The notes below the pieces were generated by a model, which saw only the letters and a program-made list of their open reading frames with translations, made no database searches and had not been told where the DNA came from. From Flavihumibacter fluvii (GTDB taxonomy: Bacteria; Bacteroidota; Bacteroidia; Chitinophagales; Chitinophagaceae), in assembly GCF_018595675.2 (NCBI RefSeq), contig NZ_CP092333.1, positions 4,550,001 through 4,614,000 on the forward strand: a DNA stretch of 64,000 bases, given 5' to 3'. Shown here piece by piece: positions 62,343 through 64,000 of the stretch. Made by a program: the position numbers and the translations under genes. Position 1 is the first letter of the stretch. Each line of letters starts with the position of its first letter.

Positions 62343-63465
62343 TCTTTCCGGCCAGGCTCACCAGGTGGATCTCTTCGGCCACAATCCTTACAGGCAGGCC
62401 ATCTACCTTGCTCCATTTAACCAGCCGCATATAACCACCGGCGATTTCCAGCCCGGTGATATTCCCGTCTTCATAACAGCAGCATCCCGCATTAAAATAG
62501 CTGGGCTTCATGTGCCGGAAGGAGTTATTCACGACATCATATTCGCGCCTGCGCCGGGGAATTTCTGCATTGATTTTTTCCTGTGCGGCGGTATCGTTTT
62601 TTTCTGTGGCGTATTCGAGGTCAAGGTATAATCTTTCCAGGTGGGTGAGGGAATTGAAAACAGGCTGGTGGGTATGCCCGGTGATCAGTACCAGGTTTTT
62701 TTGCGCGGCGCTCCATTCATACATGAACTGGTTGTGCAGGGATTTGTTTTCGTCGTTACAGGACGGGGTATTGGTATTGATCTCGAGAAAGGATTGCAGG
62801 GGTCCCCAGATATAACTGACAAACCATTTGCTGAACGCATTGCCATCGCTCTGTGCATCACCCTGGTGCCCATGTGTGCAGAAGATATCAATGGATCCGA
62901 TAGGTAATTCAGCGCGCAATACAACACCGGTATGGGCTTTTACCGGTGCGTTGAAAATACTTTTCAGCACTGCCGGGGCAAGAAGATCATTTCCCCAGTA
63001 CAGGTCGTGGTTGCCATACAGTTTAACAAAGGCATTTCTTTCGATGAATTTCCCCTCTGCTTCAAAGGTTGCTTTATTGAATTTGATGACGTTGGGCAAC
63101 ATATTCTCCCAGAGTTCTTCACTATCGCCCAGGTTGAGGTAATAAAAATTGTGTTTATTATAGTGTTCCAGGGCAGCCAGGTAATTGTCTTCGCAAATGG
63201 CGAAATCATCGGAACCATCGCGGGTGCCTTTATGCATATCCGTGAAAATAATGATCGGTTGTTCATCGGGCCTGAAGGCGATGAGCGGACCCTTTTTACC
63301 GGGTTCGGTGATGATGGACCGGTATAATTCCGTGAGTGCCGTGTTGATCTTATCCTGTTGTGGTGCAGAAGAAATCTTATTCGCCAGCCAGGTCACCGGC
63401 CTGGTTAGTAAGAATTGCAGGATGACCCTGAAGAATTCAAAAATGGCTAGAATTATTTTACGCAT
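62332..63465 (-). CDS. Metallophosphoesterase
   Basis: The 377-residue product has the calcineurin-type motifs in order: IIIFTDMHKG (Asp-x-His), YLNLGDSEELW (Gly-Asp), VKLYGNHDLYWG (Gly-Asn-His-Asp), IFCTHGHQGD and LITGHTHQPVF. These residues bind two metal ions. An N-terminal hydrophobic helix (ILAIFEFFRVILQFLL) may anchor it to the membrane. Substrates cannot be told from motifs. It overlaps the amidase by 11 bases at the 3' end. Confidence 0.9.
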   Translation of the reverse strand: MRKIILAIFEFFRVILQFLLTRPVTWLANKISSAPQQDKINTALTELYRSIITEPGKKGPLIAFRPDEQPIIIFTDMHKGTRDGSDDFAICEDNYLAALEHYNKHNFYYLNLGDSEELWENMLPNVIKFNKATFEAEGKFIERNAFVKLYGNHDLYWGNDLLAPAVLKSIFNAPVKAHTGVVLRAELPIGSIDIFCTHGHQGDAQSDGNAFSKWFVSYIWGPLQSFLEINTNTPSCNDENKSLHNQFMYEWSAAQKNLVLITGHTHQPVFNSLTHLERLYLDLEYATEKNDTAAQEKINAEIPRRRREYDVVNNSFRHMKPSYFNAGCCCYEDGNITGLEIAGGYMRLVKWSKVDGLPVRIVAEEIHLVSLAGKITA

Positions 63466-63496
63466 AACCTTCTAAGCAGGAAGTTACGAGGAAAGC

Positions 63497-63539
63497 GGGA
63501 ATGGTGAATGCGTGAATGGTGAATGGTGAATAGTGAATG
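63497..63539. repeat. Short heptamer repeat array (GTGAATG)
   Basis: Six consecutive units of GTGAATG or a one-base variant (GGGAATG, GTGAATG, then a one-base insert, GTGAATG, GTGAATG, GTGAATA, GTGAATG) fill the gap between the phosphoesterase start and the umuC stop. Seven-base intergenic repeats of this type occur in many copies in some Bacteroidota genomes. No coding content is visible. Confidence 0.75.
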
Positions 63540-63541
63540 GG

Positions 63542-64000
63542 CTATTTTACTTCAAAAAGTTCCTTCCAGCGCGTGGTGTAGCGGGGGCTTTTCAGTTCCT
63601 GGCGCATCTTCCAGTTCCGTTCCGTTCCGGATGCGGCAAATTTTACCATATCATCCCGCTGGCTGAAATTGATATTGTCCACTGCCTGCATCAATTGTTG
63701 ATATTCTTTTTTCCCTTCGGGCGAGAACAGGTTGCCCTGGATATTTTCTTCCGGCACCAGGTTGCCGAGGTTGATGCCGGCCTTCAGGTATTTCGGTCCG
63801 GGTTGGTACAATGCTTCCACTAACTTCATGGCATAACCGATAAATACATTGGTCAGGGAAGTGGCTTTGGGTAGCCTGACGGACAAGGTGCTTTTTTTGG
63901 GGTGGTAGGTAAAGTTATTGTTGTCTGCACAAACCAGGTACACTTCAAGCGTAGCGGCTGCACTATGCTGCCGGCGTAATTTTTCTGCGGCCCTTGCCGT
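63542..64000 (-). CDS. umuC: UmuC-like Y-family DNA polymerase, 3' part
   Basis: The frame is open from the window edge (64000) to the stop at 63542, so the N-terminal part lies outside. The visible 152 residues are the UmuC C-terminus: RAAEKLRRQHSAA, VYLVCADNNNF, SVRLPKATSLTNVFI, KAGINLGNLVPE and the terminal SPRYTTRWKEL (DUF4113). UmuC is the catalytic part of error-prone polymerase V used in translesion synthesis. umuD would be expected beyond the edge. Polymerase motifs are outside the window and cannot be verified. Confidence 0.88.
   Translation of the reverse strand, partial: TARAAEKLRRQHSAAATLEVYLVCADNNNFTYHPKKSTLSVRLPKATSLTNVFIGYAMKLVEALYQPGPKYLKAGINLGNLVPEENIQGNLFSPEGKKEYQQLMQAVDNINFSQRDDMVKFAASGTERNWKMRQELKSPRYTTRWKELFEVK

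Noticed and set aside
1-64000. CRISPR array, insertion sequence, prophage or defence island
   Set aside because: No regular spacer-repeat pattern, no transposase, integrase, restriction or toxin-antitoxin gene is readable, and gene content is steady chromosomal type.

Overview
The window looks like chromosomal DNA of a Bacteroidota bacterium, most likely a free-living member of Chitinophagaceae. The evidence is a type IX secretion (T9SS) sorting domain, two TonB-dependent receptors, PorT-like and other outer-membrane barrels, lipoboxes of the AC/SC type, the long Bacteroidota form of IspG, a BatB/BatC pair, A-rich leaders without clear Shine-Dalgarno sites, and TAnnTTTG-type -7 promoter boxes. 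Base composition looks moderate and even throughout. I see no rRNA, tRNA, CRISPR array, insertion sequence, integrase or phage gene. Once the genes below are placed, no gene-free stretch exceeds about 250 bases.

Layout. 1-7.3 kb: bicarbonate/anion handling (SulP transporter with a beta-carbonic anhydrase cut by the window edge), then acetate handling (MHS-type permease plus a small membrane protein, divergent from acetyl-CoA synthetase), then an acyltransferase. 7.3-15.3 kb, all minus strand: a large T9SS cargo protein, an L,D-transpeptidase, a DUF4332/BON-lipoprotein/BON-LysM envelope operon, and an ECF sigma / membrane regulator / outer-membrane barrel operon. 15.3-20.3 kb, mostly plus: kbl, ridA (minus), a degenerate hydroxyacyl-CoA dehydrogenase homologue with tsaB, an ArsR regulator and a persulfide dioxygenase-rhodanese fusion. 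20.3-26.2 kb, minus: response regulator, LpxL-like acyltransferase, nadB, lysoplasmalogenase, lipoprotein, aldose epimerase. 26.2-30.8 kb, plus: OXA-like lipoprotein, batB-batC, ispG. 30.8-41.5 kb, minus: a tightly packed cluster of two vanadium-haloperoxidase/PAP2 lipoproteins, two barrels, a FecA-like receptor and a secreted protein, followed by a trio of membrane proteins. 41.6-48.7 kb, plus: icmF, a large secreted BNR-repeat protein and a small helical protein. 48.7-55.3 kb: a DUF1611 protein with a serine hydrolase/D-aminoacylase fusion (minus), and an AraC regulator divergent from aldB plus DUF779. 55.4-64 kb: a mutarotase-like protein, an exported DUF62 (SAM hydrolase family) protein coupled to a TonB-dependent receptor, a DEAD-box helicase, an amidase, a metallophosphoesterase and the 3' part of umuC.

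The candidates for undescribed biology are: (i) the signal-peptide-bearing DUF62 protein translationally coupled to a TonB-dependent receptor (56.3-60.0 kb); (ii) the two-enzyme fusion of a class C-like serine hydrolase with an N-acyl-D-amino-acid deacylase, next to a DUF1611 (D-glutamate N-acetyltransferase-like) gene (48.7-52.3 kb); (iii) the paired haloperoxidase/PAP2 lipoproteins flanking two barrels, followed by a receptor (30.8-38.6 kb). Three terminator-like hairpins lie directly before, or inside the nominal start of, the next same-strand gene, which changes start choices and suggests attenuation. All functions are inferred by reading the sequence; no database search was run.
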